Origin: Pseudomonas fluorescens NCIMB 11764
GTDB taxonomy: Bacteria > Pseudomonadota > Gammaproteobacteria > Pseudomonadales > Pseudomonadaceae
NCBI RefSeq assembly: GCF_000293885.2
Contig: NZ_CP010945.1
Coordinates: 6,344,001-6,408,000 of the forward strand
Length of the DNA stretch: 64,000 nucleotides
Direction of reading: 5' to 3'
A program made the translations under genes and the position numbers. The notes below the pieces were generated by a model that was given only the letters and a program-made list of their open reading frames with translations, made no database searches and was not told the DNA's origin. This document shows, piece after piece, positions 36,538 through 45,741 of this stretch (position 1 is its first letter; each line of letters opens with the position of its first letter).

Positions 36538-37392
36538 TCAAGGAACGGCGAAGAACCGATTGAAACAGTCTGCGACAAGGTCGGCACCGGATTCGTCATT
36601 CAGGTGCAAATGATGACCGCCAGGCAGCTGTTCATGGCTAAAGGGTAGACGCTCCAGCAGCTCGGGATGTTTGGCGAGCATGCCGTCACCCGCGACGACC
36701 AGCAGCGCAGGACAGCTGACCCGCTGGACGAAGGCCATGGCCTGTTCAGTGGTCAGACGCAGCGGCGACGGCAGCGTCAGACGGTTGTCGGTCCGCCAGG
36801 TGTAGCCGCCCGGCACTGGCATCAAGCCACGCTGGGCCAGCAGTTCGGCGGCTTCGCGGCTGACGGCGACCAGCCCTTTCATGCGCGCTTCGATGGCGCG
36901 GTCGAGGGTGTTGTAGACCGGTTTGCGTTTTTCCCGCAGATCCAGTTGCGCTTGCAGGGCCATGCCCATGCGCTCGGCTGCATTTTCGCCTTTGTCTGTA
37001 GGAGGAATGATGCCGTCTATCAAGGCCAGATGGGTGACACGTTCCGGTAGCGAACCGGCGATGATCAACGAAGCGATTGCGCCCATGGAGTGCCCCATCA
37101 GCGCAAAACGCTTCAAGCCAAGCTGTTCGGCGACTTGCAGCACGTCGTGGGCGTAGTCCCACATTGCATAACCGGCGCCGGGCGGCCGATGCCCGGAATG
37201 ACCGTGACCGGCCATGTCCAGCGCAATGATGCGCAGCCCTTTGAGCTTCGGCGCCAACCGGGCAAAGCTGTTGGCGTTGTCCAGCCAGCCGTGCAAGGCA
37301 ATCACCGGCAAGCCGTCTTCGGGGCCAAACAGGTGCGCTGCCAGCTCGATGTGCGGCAGGCTCAGGCGGACTTCTTCAACGACATGACTCAT
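36538..37392 (-). CDS. Alpha/beta hydrolase (first of pair)
   Basis: A 284-residue alpha/beta hydrolase with the nucleophile elbow GHSMG ([15 protein letters not shown]) and a likely catalytic His near the C-terminus in LPGGHHLHL. The oxyanion region is HGWLDN. Substrate unknown; esterase or thioesterase are possible. Its start overlaps the stop of the second hydrolase gene by four bases (ATGA at 37389-37392), so the two are translated together. Confidence 0.9.
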   Translation of the reverse strand: MSHVVEEVRLSLPHIELAAHLFGPEDGLPVIALHGWLDNANSFARLAPKLKGLRIIALDMAGHGHSGHRPPGAGYAMWDYAHDVLQVAEQLGLKRFALMGHSMGAIASLIIAGSLPERVTHLALIDGIIPPTDKGENAAERMGMALQAQLDLREKRKPVYNTLDRAIEARMKGLVAVSREAAELLAQRGLMPVPGGYTWRTDNRLTLPSPLRLTTEQAMAFVQRVSCPALLVVAGDGMLAKHPELLERLPFSHEQLPGGHHLHLNDESGADLVADCFNRFFAVP

Positions 37393-38195
37393 GCGTGATC
37401 CTGCTGCCGGCGACCTTCCCAGCGGCTGAACAGGTTTTTCAGCAGCGTGGCGGTGTCCTGTGGGCGTTCGAGGGGAAACATGTGCCCGCCGGGCATGGTC
37501 AGGGATTCGCCCAACGGCATGCGCCCGACGGAACTGGCGTGATGGCGCATCACAACCCGACTCTTGTGGCCACGCACCACCGCCAGTGGCACTTTCAGCT
37601 GCCGTGCCCGGCCGGGGCTGGTGTGGGGCACGCCACGGTAGATGCTGATTTCCGTGGCAGGGTCGAAACGCAGGCGCAGTTTGTCGCCAACCTTGTGCAG
37701 ACCGTGTTGCAGGTAAGCGTCGAAACATTCCGGGTCGAAGCTGCGAAACAGGGTTTTTCCAGCGAAATACAATCGGGCAGCTTCCAGATCGGTGAACTCT
37801 TCCCGCCGCCCCAACGTCCGACCGGCCGGGGTCAGGCGGTCGATAAAACCGAAGCGCTTGGCGGCACGGATGACCCATTGATCGGCACGGGTCAGCACCG
37901 GCGAATCGAGCATCACCACGCCACGATACAGTTCGGGGCAACGCAACGCCGCGTGCAGGTGCAGCACGCCACCAAAGGAATGGCCCACCCCCCACACCGG
38001 TTCCGGCTGCTGCTCCAGGTGATGAATCAGCTCGTCCACCAGGTTGCTCCAGTTGTCGTCCGCCGGGAAACGCGGGTCGTGGGCGTGCTGCTGCAAGTGC
38101 GCGACCTGATACTCAGGCGCCAACGCCGTGAACAACTTGCCGTAGGTTCCCGAGGGAAAGCCATTGGCGTGGGCGAAAAATATCTGCTGCGACAT
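37389..38195 (-). CDS. Alpha/beta hydrolase (second of pair)
   Basis: A 268-residue alpha/beta hydrolase with GHSFG (VGHSFGGVLHLHAAL) and a C-terminal MPGGHMFPLERP holding the probable catalytic His. The N-terminus (FFAHANGFPSGTY) is family-typical. The open frame extends upstream to 38525, but MSQQIFFAHANG at 38195 is the likely start. Paired with the downstream hydrolase; the function of the pair is not known. Confidence 0.88.
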   Translation of the reverse strand: MSQQIFFAHANGFPSGTYGKLFTALAPEYQVAHLQQHAHDPRFPADDNWSNLVDELIHHLEQQPEPVWGVGHSFGGVLHLHAALRCPELYRGVVMLDSPVLTRADQWVIRAAKRFGFIDRLTPAGRTLGRREEFTDLEAARLYFAGKTLFRSFDPECFDAYLQHGLHKVGDKLRLRFDPATEISIYRGVPHTSPGRARQLKVPLAVVRGHKSRVVMRHHASSVGRMPLGESLTMPGGHMFPLERPQDTATLLKNLFSRWEGRRQQDHA

Positions 38196-38399
38196 ACCGG
38201 CCGATCCATCAACGAAAACAGAGCTCGATTGTCCGCAAGCCCGCCGGGATCCGCAATGACTGTAACTGCCAGGAATGATGACAGTCGCGCCATGCCTATA
38301 ACCCCTGTTCTTGCCTGTACCTGTTATTTCTGACAGTTGACTATCGGGCCCCATGACGAGGATAAAAACGGAATCGCCAAACCTCAGACAACGCCCGCC

Positions 38400-41381
38400 A
38401 TGACTCATGCAAACACACCCGCCATCGAAGTGATCGACGCTCGGAGACTGGGCGTGCGCGAAGTGGCGTATCACCGGCGCGACGGTGCGCAAGCGCCGGA
38501 AAGCTGCATCACCCAGCAGATCCACAGCGTTGCCGGGCGTGCAGTACTAAGCCGCGATCCACGGCTGTTTCTCTTGCACCTGGAAGGCCGGTCGGCAGCC
38601 AATCAACTCAATGTGGTCAGTTTGTCGGGGGCCGTGCTGCTGTCCGAAAACGGTGATGCTGGATGGCGTCTGGGATTGCTCGGCGAAGATGGGCAAGGCG
38701 TTGAGGGTTGGGATCAGAAGCTCAGTCAAAGCCAGGTGCGTTACGACGGGCAACGTCGGCCAATCGCCGCATTTGAAAGCGCCCACGGTGGACCACAACG
38801 TTGCATCGCGAGGTATGCCTATGCCGACAACAGCGCCGATGAATCACATAACCGGCGCGGTCAGTTGATTCGACAGGACGACACCGCAGGTTCTTTGCGC
38901 TTCATTGAATTCGGCCTCGCCGGCACGCCGCTGGTACACAGCCGTACGTTTGTCGACGATCCGCTATGGTCCGTGGACTGGCCCGAAACCGAGGACGAGT
39001 GCGATGCTTTTCTTGAGGATGAATCCGCTGTCACCCGCATTCACTGCAATGCGGCAGGCGAGCCGGTCAGGCAGACCGATGCGAAAGGCAATGTTCAGGC
39101 ATCCAGTCAGAACTGCGCCGGCGAGCTGAAGGAAATCCGCCTCACGCTGACCGGGCAGACCAAAGAAAATACGCTGGTCAGCGACATCCAGTACAACGCC
39201 TTCGGCCTGGTCGAACACCAACGCGCAGGAAACGGTGTCATTTCGTGCGCGACGTTTCGGCACGAAGATGGCCGACTTGACCGGCTGAAAGCATACGTGG
39301 AGGGCCAGCCAGCCCTGCAACAGGTGACCTACGAGTATGACGCGGTGGGCAATATTGTTTGTCTGACGGATGCTGCCAATCTGATTCACTATCACCGCAA
39401 CCAGCGAATCGAACCCACTGATCGCTACCGCTACGACAGTCTCTATCGACTGATAGAAGCCAGCGGCCGGCAGCTTCGCAACGCCCCAGGCGGGCCGCAA
39501 TTACCGGCCTTCCAGCCCGTTCCGGATCCGGGGCAACTGGAAAACTACACACGCCTCTACTCCTACGACAAGGCCGGCAACCTGGAGGTCATGCAGCATC
39601 AGGCGGACAGTGGAAACCGTACCGAACGCACGGCCATCGCCCGTTCCAATAATCGCAATCTGCCGCAAAAAGCCAATGGCGAGCTGCCCGACGAGAACGA
39701 GATTGCCGCCGGTTATGACGTCAACGGCAACCGCACCAGTCTTCAACCGGGACAAGGTCTGCGTTGGGATCCGGGCAATCGGTTGCGCCAGGTAGACCAA
39801 GTGGTGCGTGAGGATGAGCCAGACGACATCGAGTTTTACCTCTACGACGGCAGCGGCCAACGCCTGCGCAAAATCCGCCAGGCCTACACCGGCACATTGA
39901 CCCGTACGCACGAAACCCGCTACCTGCCGGGTCTGGAAATTCGTACGTCCCCTGACGAAATTCTCCACGTCATCACGGTCAAGGCCGGGCGCGGCACGGT
40001 GCAGGTGCTTCATTGGGAGAAACGACCAGCATCAGATATTCCCCAGCATCAGCATCGCTACAATTTCACCGATCATTTGAACTCCAGCACCGTCGAGGTG
40101 GATGGAGCCGCCAGACTGATTGCATGGGAAAGCTACTATCCCTTCGGCGGAACCTGCTGGTGGGCCGGGAGGAACAAGCTGGAAGCCAGTTATAAAACGA
40201 TTCGTTATTCGGGGCAGCAACGGGATGCCACAGGGCTGTATTACTACGGGTATCGTTATTACGTGCCGTGGTGCCAGCGGTGGCTGAATGCGGATCCGAG
40301 TGGTGTCGTCGATGGGTTGAACCTGTTCGCCATGGTCCATGGCAATCCGGTGGGGCACGTCGATCTTCAAGGATTGATCACGTCAAATCAGGTGACTGGC
40401 GCAGCAGCGGCATCGTTCGGACGAGATTTTTCAGCCTCTCTTGTTGGCGGTTTTGTTCGATGGGGAACGGCAATGGGAATTGCTGAATTGGCGAGCAGTG
40501 AAACGGAGGGCTCGGATGGCCGAAGTGTCGATCCTGGTGTCAACCTCGCCATGACGGTGCTGGGCACCGGTGTAGGAGCGATGGCTTGGGGATCCATGGG
40601 GATGGGGGCAGGAAGCCAAATGGCGTCCCGTTACACAAACAATCGAACCACTCAACGGGTGGCAGCAGGCCTGGGAGGGTTGGTGGGAGCAGTGTTTGGA
40701 GGCGCTATCCCTCTTTATGCATATTGGAGTGATCCGGGCGAATTGAACACGACCGCAATCGCTTTCATTACTTCTGCATCGGGGAACCTCACGAGAGAGG
40801 CTGCCCAGAGAACGAACGCGGAACTGGGCCCGCGAGTGACGTTGCCACCCTCCGCACTTAGCGCGTTTTTCCGTGCATTGGTTTATGGATCCGCACTGTT
40901 CGGCACAGGAGCAGCTCGAGCCGAAACGTCGGCCGTGGTAGGACTGTTCATCAGTGCTACCGTCGAAGGTATCGACGCAGCTTCCACCATCACAATCAAT
41001 GCGTTTTTGGGCGGAACCTATACCCGGGGAACAAATCGACTGCAAGTGCCAAGGCTTTGGGAGTTGATGTACGGACTCTTTACCCGTACAGCCGCAACGA
41101 GTGTTACAGCTTCGCTGACGTACTTATCATCACCGCTGACTGATTCTATAACGAACCCCAACCTCACTATGGGGTTGCAGAGCACCTTGAGCGCGTATAC
41201 CACCGTTCGAACATTGCTAGGTCAGCATGTGCAGCGCGGCACCGCTGAACTGTTCCAAATTGGTGACGGTGACTTCACTCTGGACAACTTCACCCCGGCG
41301 ATCGGTGAGAGCTACCATCCCGATCTGCCCAACGGCCATGACATTCCCATGACGATCAGACACAGAGGCTCGTCGAGTTAA
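38400..41381 (+). CDS. TccC-like RHS-repeat protein with novel C-terminal region
   Basis: A 993-residue protein. Residues 1 to about 659 resemble the TccC component of insecticidal Tc toxins: RHS/YD repeats (YEYDAVGNIVCLTDAANLI; RYRYDSLYRLIEASGR) and the RHS core (RYSGQQRDATGLYYYGYRYY; DPSGVVDGLNLF; NPVGHVDLQGL). The RHS core forms a shell that cuts off and encloses the hypervariable C-terminal toxin. The last 333 residues (661-993, nucleotides 40380-41378) are Gly/Ala-rich with several hydrophobic stretches and match no domain I recognise. No TcA, TcB or immunity gene is adjacent. Start at 38400 is the first good ATG in frame. Confidence 0.85.
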   Translation: MTHANTPAIEVIDARRLGVREVAYHRRDGAQAPESCITQQIHSVAGRAVLSRDPRLFLLHLEGRSAANQLNVVSLSGAVLLSENGDAGWRLGLLGEDGQGVEGWDQKLSQSQVRYDGQRRPIAAFESAHGGPQRCIARYAYADNSADESHNRRGQLIRQDDTAGSLRFIEFGLAGTPLVHSRTFVDDPLWSVDWPETEDECDAFLEDESAVTRIHCNAAGEPVRQTDAKGNVQASSQNCAGELKEIRLTLTGQTKENTLVSDIQYNAFGLVEHQRAGNGVISCATFRHEDGRLDRLKAYVEGQPALQQVTYEYDAVGNIVCLTDAANLIHYHRNQRIEPTDRYRYDSLYRLIEASGRQLRNAPGGPQLPAFQPVPDPGQLENYTRLYSYDKAGNLEVMQHQADSGNRTERTAIARSNNRNLPQKANGELPDENEIAAGYDVNGNRTSLQPGQGLRWDPGNRLRQVDQVVREDEPDDIEFYLYDGSGQRLRKIRQAYTGTLTRTHETRYLPGLEIRTSPDEILHVITVKAGRGTVQVLHWEKRPASDIPQHQHRYNFTDHLNSSTVEVDGAARLIAWESYYPFGGTCWWAGRNKLEASYKTIRYSGQQRDATGLYYYGYRYYVPWCQRWLNADPSGVVDGLNLFAMVHGNPVGHVDLQGLITSNQVTGAAAASFGRDFSASLVGGFVRWGTAMGIAELASSETEGSDGRSVDPGVNLAMTVLGTGVGAMAWGSMGMGAGSQMASRYTNNRTTQRVAAGLGGLVGAVFGGAIPLYAYWSDPGELNTTAIAFITSASGNLTREAAQRTNAELGPRVTLPPSALSAFFRALVYGSALFGTGAARAETSAVVGLFISATVEGIDAASTITINAFLGGTYTRGTNRLQVPRLWELMYGLFTRTAATSVTASLTYLSSPLTDSITNPNLTMGLQSTLSAYTTVRTLLGQHVQRGTAELFQIGDGDFTLDNFTPAIGESYHPDLPNGHDIPMTIRHRGSSS

Positions 41382-41411
41382 TGACCAGCCCATCCCGTGT
41401 GGATCCGCAGG

Positions 41412-41855
41412 TTATTTTCCTGGCGGCGTGTCCCCCAACGCCACCACCGCCATGGTCAACCGCGACACACAACTGGCCTTGCCCTCATCGCTGGTCAGCC
41501 GTATATCCCAGACATGCGTGGTGCGCCCGATGTGAATCGGCTTGGCCACCGCAGTCACCCGCCCGCTGCGCAGCCCACGCAAATGGTTGGCGTTGATTTC
41601 CAGGCCCACGCAGTAAAACTTGCTCGCGTCGATGCACAGATAGCTGGCCATGGAGCCGACGGTTTCAGCCAGCACCACCGAGGCCCCGCCGTGCAGCAGG
41701 CCGTAAGGCTGGTGGGTACGGTGGTCGATGACCATGCTCGCCGTCAGCGACTCTTCATCGAAGGCTTCGAAGCGGATATCCAGCACTTCGCCAATGGTGT
41801 TTTTCTGGATTGCGTTCAACTGCTCGATGTTGGGAGTGGTACGCCACAAACTCAT
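41412..41855 (-). CDS. Hotdog-fold thioesterase (PaaI/EntH-like)
   Basis: A 147-residue single hotdog domain with the motif GLLHGGASVVLAETVGSMAS, in which the conserved Gly-Gly and Glu bind and hydrolyse the CoA thioester. ATG 41855 has AAGGA eight bases upstream, better than an ATG at 41864. Probably hydrolyses aryl- or acyl-CoA; position next to an acyl-CoA ligase gene supports an acyl-CoA substrate. Confidence 0.9.
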   Translation of the reverse strand: MSLWRTTPNIEQLNAIQKNTIGEVLDIRFEAFDEESLTASMVIDHRTHQPYGLLHGGASVVLAETVGSMASYLCIDASKFYCVGLEINANHLRGLRSGRVTAVAKPIHIGRTTHVWDIRLTSDEGKASCVSRLTMAVVALGDTPPGK

Positions 41856-41887
41856 TGCTGACATCCTTTGTTGGTTTTATTGGTGGT

Positions 41888-43555
41888 TCAATCCTGCCAC
41901 AGCACCGCTTCGCTGCGCTCGCTCCATTCTTCGAACCGGGTACCGTAAGCCGCTTCGATCACGTTGCGCTTGATCTTCAGGGTTGGCGTCAGGAAGCCGT
42001 TTTCCACGCCCCAGCTGTCTTTGACGATCACAAGACGGTGCAGGCGCTCATGCTTGTCGAGCGCGTGGTTGACCTCCTCCAGCAGTTTTTCCAGGCTTGA
42101 ATGCAGACCGGCGCGCGCGCTTCCGTCCGCGTCCTGCTGCCCCATCGCCGAGAGCACGCACAGTCCCAGCGGCGCGCTCAAACCGTCGCCGACCACGCAC
42201 ACCTGTTCGATCCGAGAATGGACTGCCAGGCGGTTTTCAATCGGTGCCGGGGCCACGTATTTGCCTTTGCTGGTCTTGAAAATCTCCTTCAGCCGTCCAG
42301 TCAGGCGCAGGTTGCCTTCGGCGTCTTGCTCGCCCTTGTCACCGGTCCGCAGGAAGCCGTCCGCCGTAATCGTGTCGGCGGTTTTTTCCGGTTCCTTGAA
42401 ATACCCGAGCATGGTCGCGCCGCTGCGCACCATGACCTCGCCCGATTCGGCGATCCGCACTTCAACCTCTGGGCAAGGCTTGCCAATCCAGCCAGGCTTG
42501 TTTTCGCCGGGCCGGCCGATGTGGGAATAACCGCAGCTTTCGGTCATGCCGTACACCTCCAGAACGTCCAGCCCGAGCTTTCGATACCACAGCAACAAGG
42601 TCTGCGGCACCGGTGCCGCGCCGGACAGCGCGACGCGCAAGGCGTCCAGCCCAAGCCCCACGAGCACTTTGTGCCCTACCCGCTTGCCGATGAGGGGCAG
42701 TCCGAGCAGGAACTCGAGGCGTTTCGCCGGGATCTTGCTGTACACGCCCATCTGGAACTTGGTCCAGATGCGTGGCACACCGAACAACGCAGTGGGCCGC
42801 GCGCGCCGCAAATCGGTCAGAAACGTATCGAGGCTCTCGGCGAAGAACACGGTTTGCCCGGTATAGATCGAGGCCAGTTCAACGAACATTCGCTCGGCCA
42901 CATGGCACAGCGGCAGGTACGACAGCAGCCGATCCGACTCATTGAGGCCGAACAACTGCGTGCCGCGGGTGGTGGCGAAGCCCAGATTGCCAAAGCTGTG
43001 CATCACGCCTTTGGGCATGCCGGTGGTGCCGGAGGTGTAAATGATGGTCGCCAGTTGGTCGGCGGCAGGTGTCGGGTTGTCCTGGATCGGTGAACAGGCT
43101 TGCAGGTCGGCCCAGCTGAAATCGAAGCTGCCCGGCGGATGCAGTGGCAGGCTGATGGTCGGCAGGTCGGGGCTGACGCCGCGGGACATGCCGGGCCAGT
43201 CATCGAGTTTGCCGATAAACGCCAGCGCCGCTTCGGAGTGTTCGAGGACTTGCGCGACGGATTCGGCGGTGAGGTTCGGGTACAACGGCACCGAGACGTG
43301 CCCGGCCATCCAGATCGCCAGGTCGGCGATGATCCAGTGCGCACAGTTTTTCGAGATCAGGGCGATGTGGCTGCCTTGCGGCAATTCCCGCGCGCGCAGC
43401 CAGTGCGCGGCGCAACGGGCCTGGTGACCGACGTCTTCCCAGGTCAGGGTTTCGACCTGGCCTCCACCCACCGGTTGAACCAGAAAGCGCTGACGGGGAT
43501 GACGGGCCTCACGTTCGTAAAAAACGTCCAGCGGCAAACGAAAAGCAGCAGACAT
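41888..43555 (-). CDS. AMP-binding acyl-CoA ligase (long-chain type)
   Basis: A 555-residue ANL-family adenylating enzyme. The P-loop is YTSGTTGMPKGV; the A8 hinge region reads RTGDKGEQDAEGNLRLTGR followed by KYVAPAPIE, which is long-chain-ligase-like. It should activate a fatty or aromatic acid to its CoA ester. A perfect 13-base inverted repeat lies 38 bases upstream of the start. It converges with nothing and sits upstream of the thioesterase gene in the same direction. Confidence 0.9.
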   Translation of the reverse strand: MSAAFRLPLDVFYEREARHPRQRFLVQPVGGGQVETLTWEDVGHQARCAAHWLRARELPQGSHIALISKNCAHWIIADLAIWMAGHVSVPLYPNLTAESVAQVLEHSEAALAFIGKLDDWPGMSRGVSPDLPTISLPLHPPGSFDFSWADLQACSPIQDNPTPAADQLATIIYTSGTTGMPKGVMHSFGNLGFATTRGTQLFGLNESDRLLSYLPLCHVAERMFVELASIYTGQTVFFAESLDTFLTDLRRARPTALFGVPRIWTKFQMGVYSKIPAKRLEFLLGLPLIGKRVGHKVLVGLGLDALRVALSGAAPVPQTLLLWYRKLGLDVLEVYGMTESCGYSHIGRPGENKPGWIGKPCPEVEVRIAESGEVMVRSGATMLGYFKEPEKTADTITADGFLRTGDKGEQDAEGNLRLTGRLKEIFKTSKGKYVAPAPIENRLAVHSRIEQVCVVGDGLSAPLGLCVLSAMGQQDADGSARAGLHSSLEKLLEEVNHALDKHERLHRLVIVKDSWGVENGFLTPTLKIKRNVIEAAYGTRFEEWSERSEAVLWQD

Positions 43556-43592
43556 GCGACTCGCTCCTGTGTTTTTTGTTCTGGAGCAAGCG

Positions 43593-43622
43593 TAGTCAAC
43601 CAAGCGGTTGCTTGGTTGACTA
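43593..43622. promoter_or_regulatory. Perfect 13-bp inverted repeat upstream of the acyl-CoA ligase
   Basis: TAGTCAACCAAGC and GCTTGGTTGACTA pair perfectly around GGTT, 38 bases upstream of the ligase start. The CAAGC-N4-GCTTG core is the size and symmetry of a TetR-family operator such as those controlling fatty acid and branched-chain acid genes in Pseudomonas. No TetR gene is adjacent, so the regulator would act from elsewhere. Confidence 0.65.
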
Positions 43623-43656
43623 TTTCACACAAAGAAACAAACAAACGGCGCGACCC

Positions 43657-43676
43657 CGAGGGAGCTTGCTCCCTCG
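43657..43676. repeat. Degenerate REP-like palindrome
   Basis: CGAGGGAGC / GCTCCCTCG with a TT centre, in the gap between the acyl-CoA ligase promoter region and sixA. Confidence 0.6.
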
Positions 43677-43701
43677 CCGCAGAAACCTCTTCTGCCTGCC
43701 G

Positions 43702-44154
43702 CTACGGGTGCTTGATGCTGTTGAGCTTCATCGCCCCGGCCTGTGGCGAATCCCCTTCCAGCTCGGCGAGACCGGCGGTGGCAACCCTTTCCGGATCTTG
43801 CACATGACCGTGTTGCAGATAGCCCAGCAAATTCCCTACCAGCGGGTTGTGACTGACCAGCAGCGCGTGATCTACAGACACCAACTGTTCAGCCACTGCT
43901 TGCGGGCGGCTATCGGGAGTCAGCCAATCGACGGTGCGAATCTCCGGCGCGAAATTCAACGCTGTACGCACGATTTCTGCAGTCTCCTGCGCTCGCAGGT
44001 ATGGACTGGCATAGATCGCGGTCAGCGGCTTGCCGGCCAACTCGGCGGCGGTGCGCAACACTTCTTTACGGCCGTGGTCGGTCAATGCCCGCTCGGAATC
44101 AGGACCTTTGCCATGTGGCTCGGCCTCACCATGACGCAATACCCAGAGTTTCAT
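43702..44154 (-). CDS. sixA: Phosphohistidine phosphatase SixA
   Basis: A 150-residue RHG-superfamily phosphatase; the N-terminal MKLWVLRHGEAEPHG holds the nucleophile His8 and the SHNPLV motif the second histidine. SixA removes phosphate from phosphohistidine of phosphorelay or PTS proteins. Its start overlaps the DUF4389 gene by four bases; these two and gpsA form a leftward unit. Confidence 0.93.
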   Translation of the reverse strand: MKLWVLRHGEAEPHGKGPDSERALTDHGRKEVLRTAAELAGKPLTAIYASPYLRAQETAEIVRTALNFAPEIRTVDWLTPDSRPQAVAEQLVSVDHALLVSHNPLVGNLLGYLQHGHVQDPERVATAGLAELEGDSPQAGAMKLNSIKHP

Positions 44155-44498
44155 AGCTTGGGTTCCTCATCTCGGGCCGGATGCGGCGCAGGTGCCACGA
44201 CGTGTGGCGCTTCACCCTCCGGCGTACGCGGCGTCGGCCAGTCGGCGAACGGCCAGGGTTTCTGGTCGCTGTGGAACGTGCCGAAACGACCGATCTGCGC
44301 CAGGAACTGGCTCAGGCTGTCGCCGAAATTCATCAGGCTGGCGCTCGGGGCGCCATAAAACAAACGATAGACCAGTTGCACCAGCACCACGGCGCCGAGG
44401 ATGAATTGCGCCACCTGCCAGACCAGCAGGAAGACAATCATCCACAACACCCGCAGCAGGATGGATTCGTATTGGGCTTCTGTTTTCGGCTCGTTCAT
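44151..44498 (-). CDS. DUF4389 domain-containing membrane protein
   Basis: A 115-residue protein with an N-terminal amphipathic part and one or two membrane segments (WMIVFLLVWQVAQFILGAVVLV) followed by a short conserved region (LMNFGDSLSQFLAQIGRFGTF) and a proline-rich cytoplasmic or periplasmic tail. DUF4389 proteins have no established function. Between gpsA and sixA. Confidence 0.85.
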   Translation of the reverse strand: MNEPKTEAQYESILLRVLWMIVFLLVWQVAQFILGAVVLVQLVYRLFYGAPSASLMNFGDSLSQFLAQIGRFGTFHSDQKPWPFADWPTPRTPEGEAPHVVAPAPHPARDEEPKL

Positions 44499-44518
44499 GT
44501 CTCGCTCTCCCTGATGAA

Positions 44519-45544
44519 TCAGTTGAAACCACTGGTGGAAATAAAGTCGACGTCGGTTTTCGGTTCGCCGCGCATCAACAATTCAATCACCTGATTCAGC
44601 GTGCGCCCTTCGAACAGAATCGCGTGCAGCCCGGCGACCAGCGGCATGTAAACGCCCACTTCATGGGCCTTGGCCTTGAGCACTTTCAAGGTATTCACGC
44701 CTTCCGCGACTTCGCCCAGGCGCGTTACCGCATCTTCCAGGCTCAAACCTTGACCAAGGGCGAATCCGACCTGGTAATTGCGGCTTTTCGGCGACGAACA
44801 GGTCACGATCAAATCGCCCACGCCCGCGAGCCCCAGGAACGTCATCGGGTTGGCACCCTGATTCACCGCAAAGCGGGTCATTTCCGCCAGCGCCCGGGTA
44901 ATCAGCATGCTCTTGGTGTTTTCGCCCATGCCCAGCGCCACCGCCATGCCGGCGATGATCGCGTAGACGTTTTTCAGCGCCCCGCCCAACTCCACGCCGA
45001 AGCGATCGGCGCTGGCGTAAACGCGAAAGGTGCGGCCGTGCAGCGCTTCCTGAACCCGTTGGCAGAGTTCTTCGTCTTCGCTGGCGACCACAGTGGCGGT
45101 CAGTGCGTGCTCGGCGATTTCACGGGCCAGGTTCGGCCCTGACAGCACGCCGATGCGCGCTTGCGGGGCGATCTCTTCGAGGATCTCGCTCATCAGTTTA
45201 AACGTGTGGGCTTCGATGCCCTTGGTCAGGCTGACCAGCAGCTTGCCGCTCAAGCGTTCGGCGTGCGGGGCCAGTACCGAGCGCAGTGCGCTGGACGGCA
45301 GCGCAACGAAGCACAGGTCGCAAGCGTCCAGCGTGGCTTGCAGGTCAGTGACCGCTTCCACTCCGGGGAGAATCTTGATGCCTTTGAGGTAACGCGGGTT
45401 TTCGCGATTGACCCGAATGGCTTCTGCCTGTTCAGGGTCACGCATCCACTGCCGGACCTGATGCCCGTTCTCGGCCAGCAGGTTAGCCACGGCGGTACCA
45501 AAACTTCCGCCTCCCAGGACCGCAATCGGGCGCTGTTCAGTCAT
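44519..45544 (-). CDS. gpsA: Glycerol-3-phosphate dehydrogenase [NAD(P)+] GpsA
   Basis: A 341-residue cytoplasmic enzyme that makes sn-glycerol 3-phosphate for phospholipid synthesis. The [13 protein letters not shown] loop binds NAD(P)H and the C-terminal domain carries the catalytic lysine (GALKNVYAI). Start ATG 45544 ([13 protein letters not shown]) is the family start; the upstream open frame to 45622 is ignored. A TATAAT hexamer at 45582-45587 on the minus strand could be its -10. Confidence 0.96.
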   Translation of the reverse strand: MTEQRPIAVLGGGSFGTAVANLLAENGHQVRQWMRDPEQAEAIRVNRENPRYLKGIKILPGVEAVTDLQATLDACDLCFVALPSSALRSVLAPHAERLSGKLLVSLTKGIEAHTFKLMSEILEEIAPQARIGVLSGPNLAREIAEHALTATVVASEDEELCQRVQEALHGRTFRVYASADRFGVELGGALKNVYAIIAGMAVALGMGENTKSMLITRALAEMTRFAVNQGANPMTFLGLAGVGDLIVTCSSPKSRNYQVGFALGQGLSLEDAVTRLGEVAEGVNTLKVLKAKAHEVGVYMPLVAGLHAILFEGRTLNQVIELLMRGEPKTDVDFISTSGFN

Positions 45545-45741
45545 ATGCAATCCGTTAATCCATACCAGTGGCGATGCCGGCATTATACGGAGCGGCCCAG
45601 TGGCGGCCAGCCCCCGCGTCAATTACCGGCACTTGTCTGAAGAAGACCAATAAATCCGAGGAAAATGCCGTCATCGTGACTGGAAAAGTCGACCGGCTCG
45701 GTTAACATGCGCGCCAGTGAAATTGCTATCAAGGATGTGTT

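Noticed and set aside
38337..38399. Upstream TTG start for the RHS protein
   Set aside because: No Shine-Dalgarno sequence nearby; the ATG at 38400 gives the expected TccC-like N-terminus.
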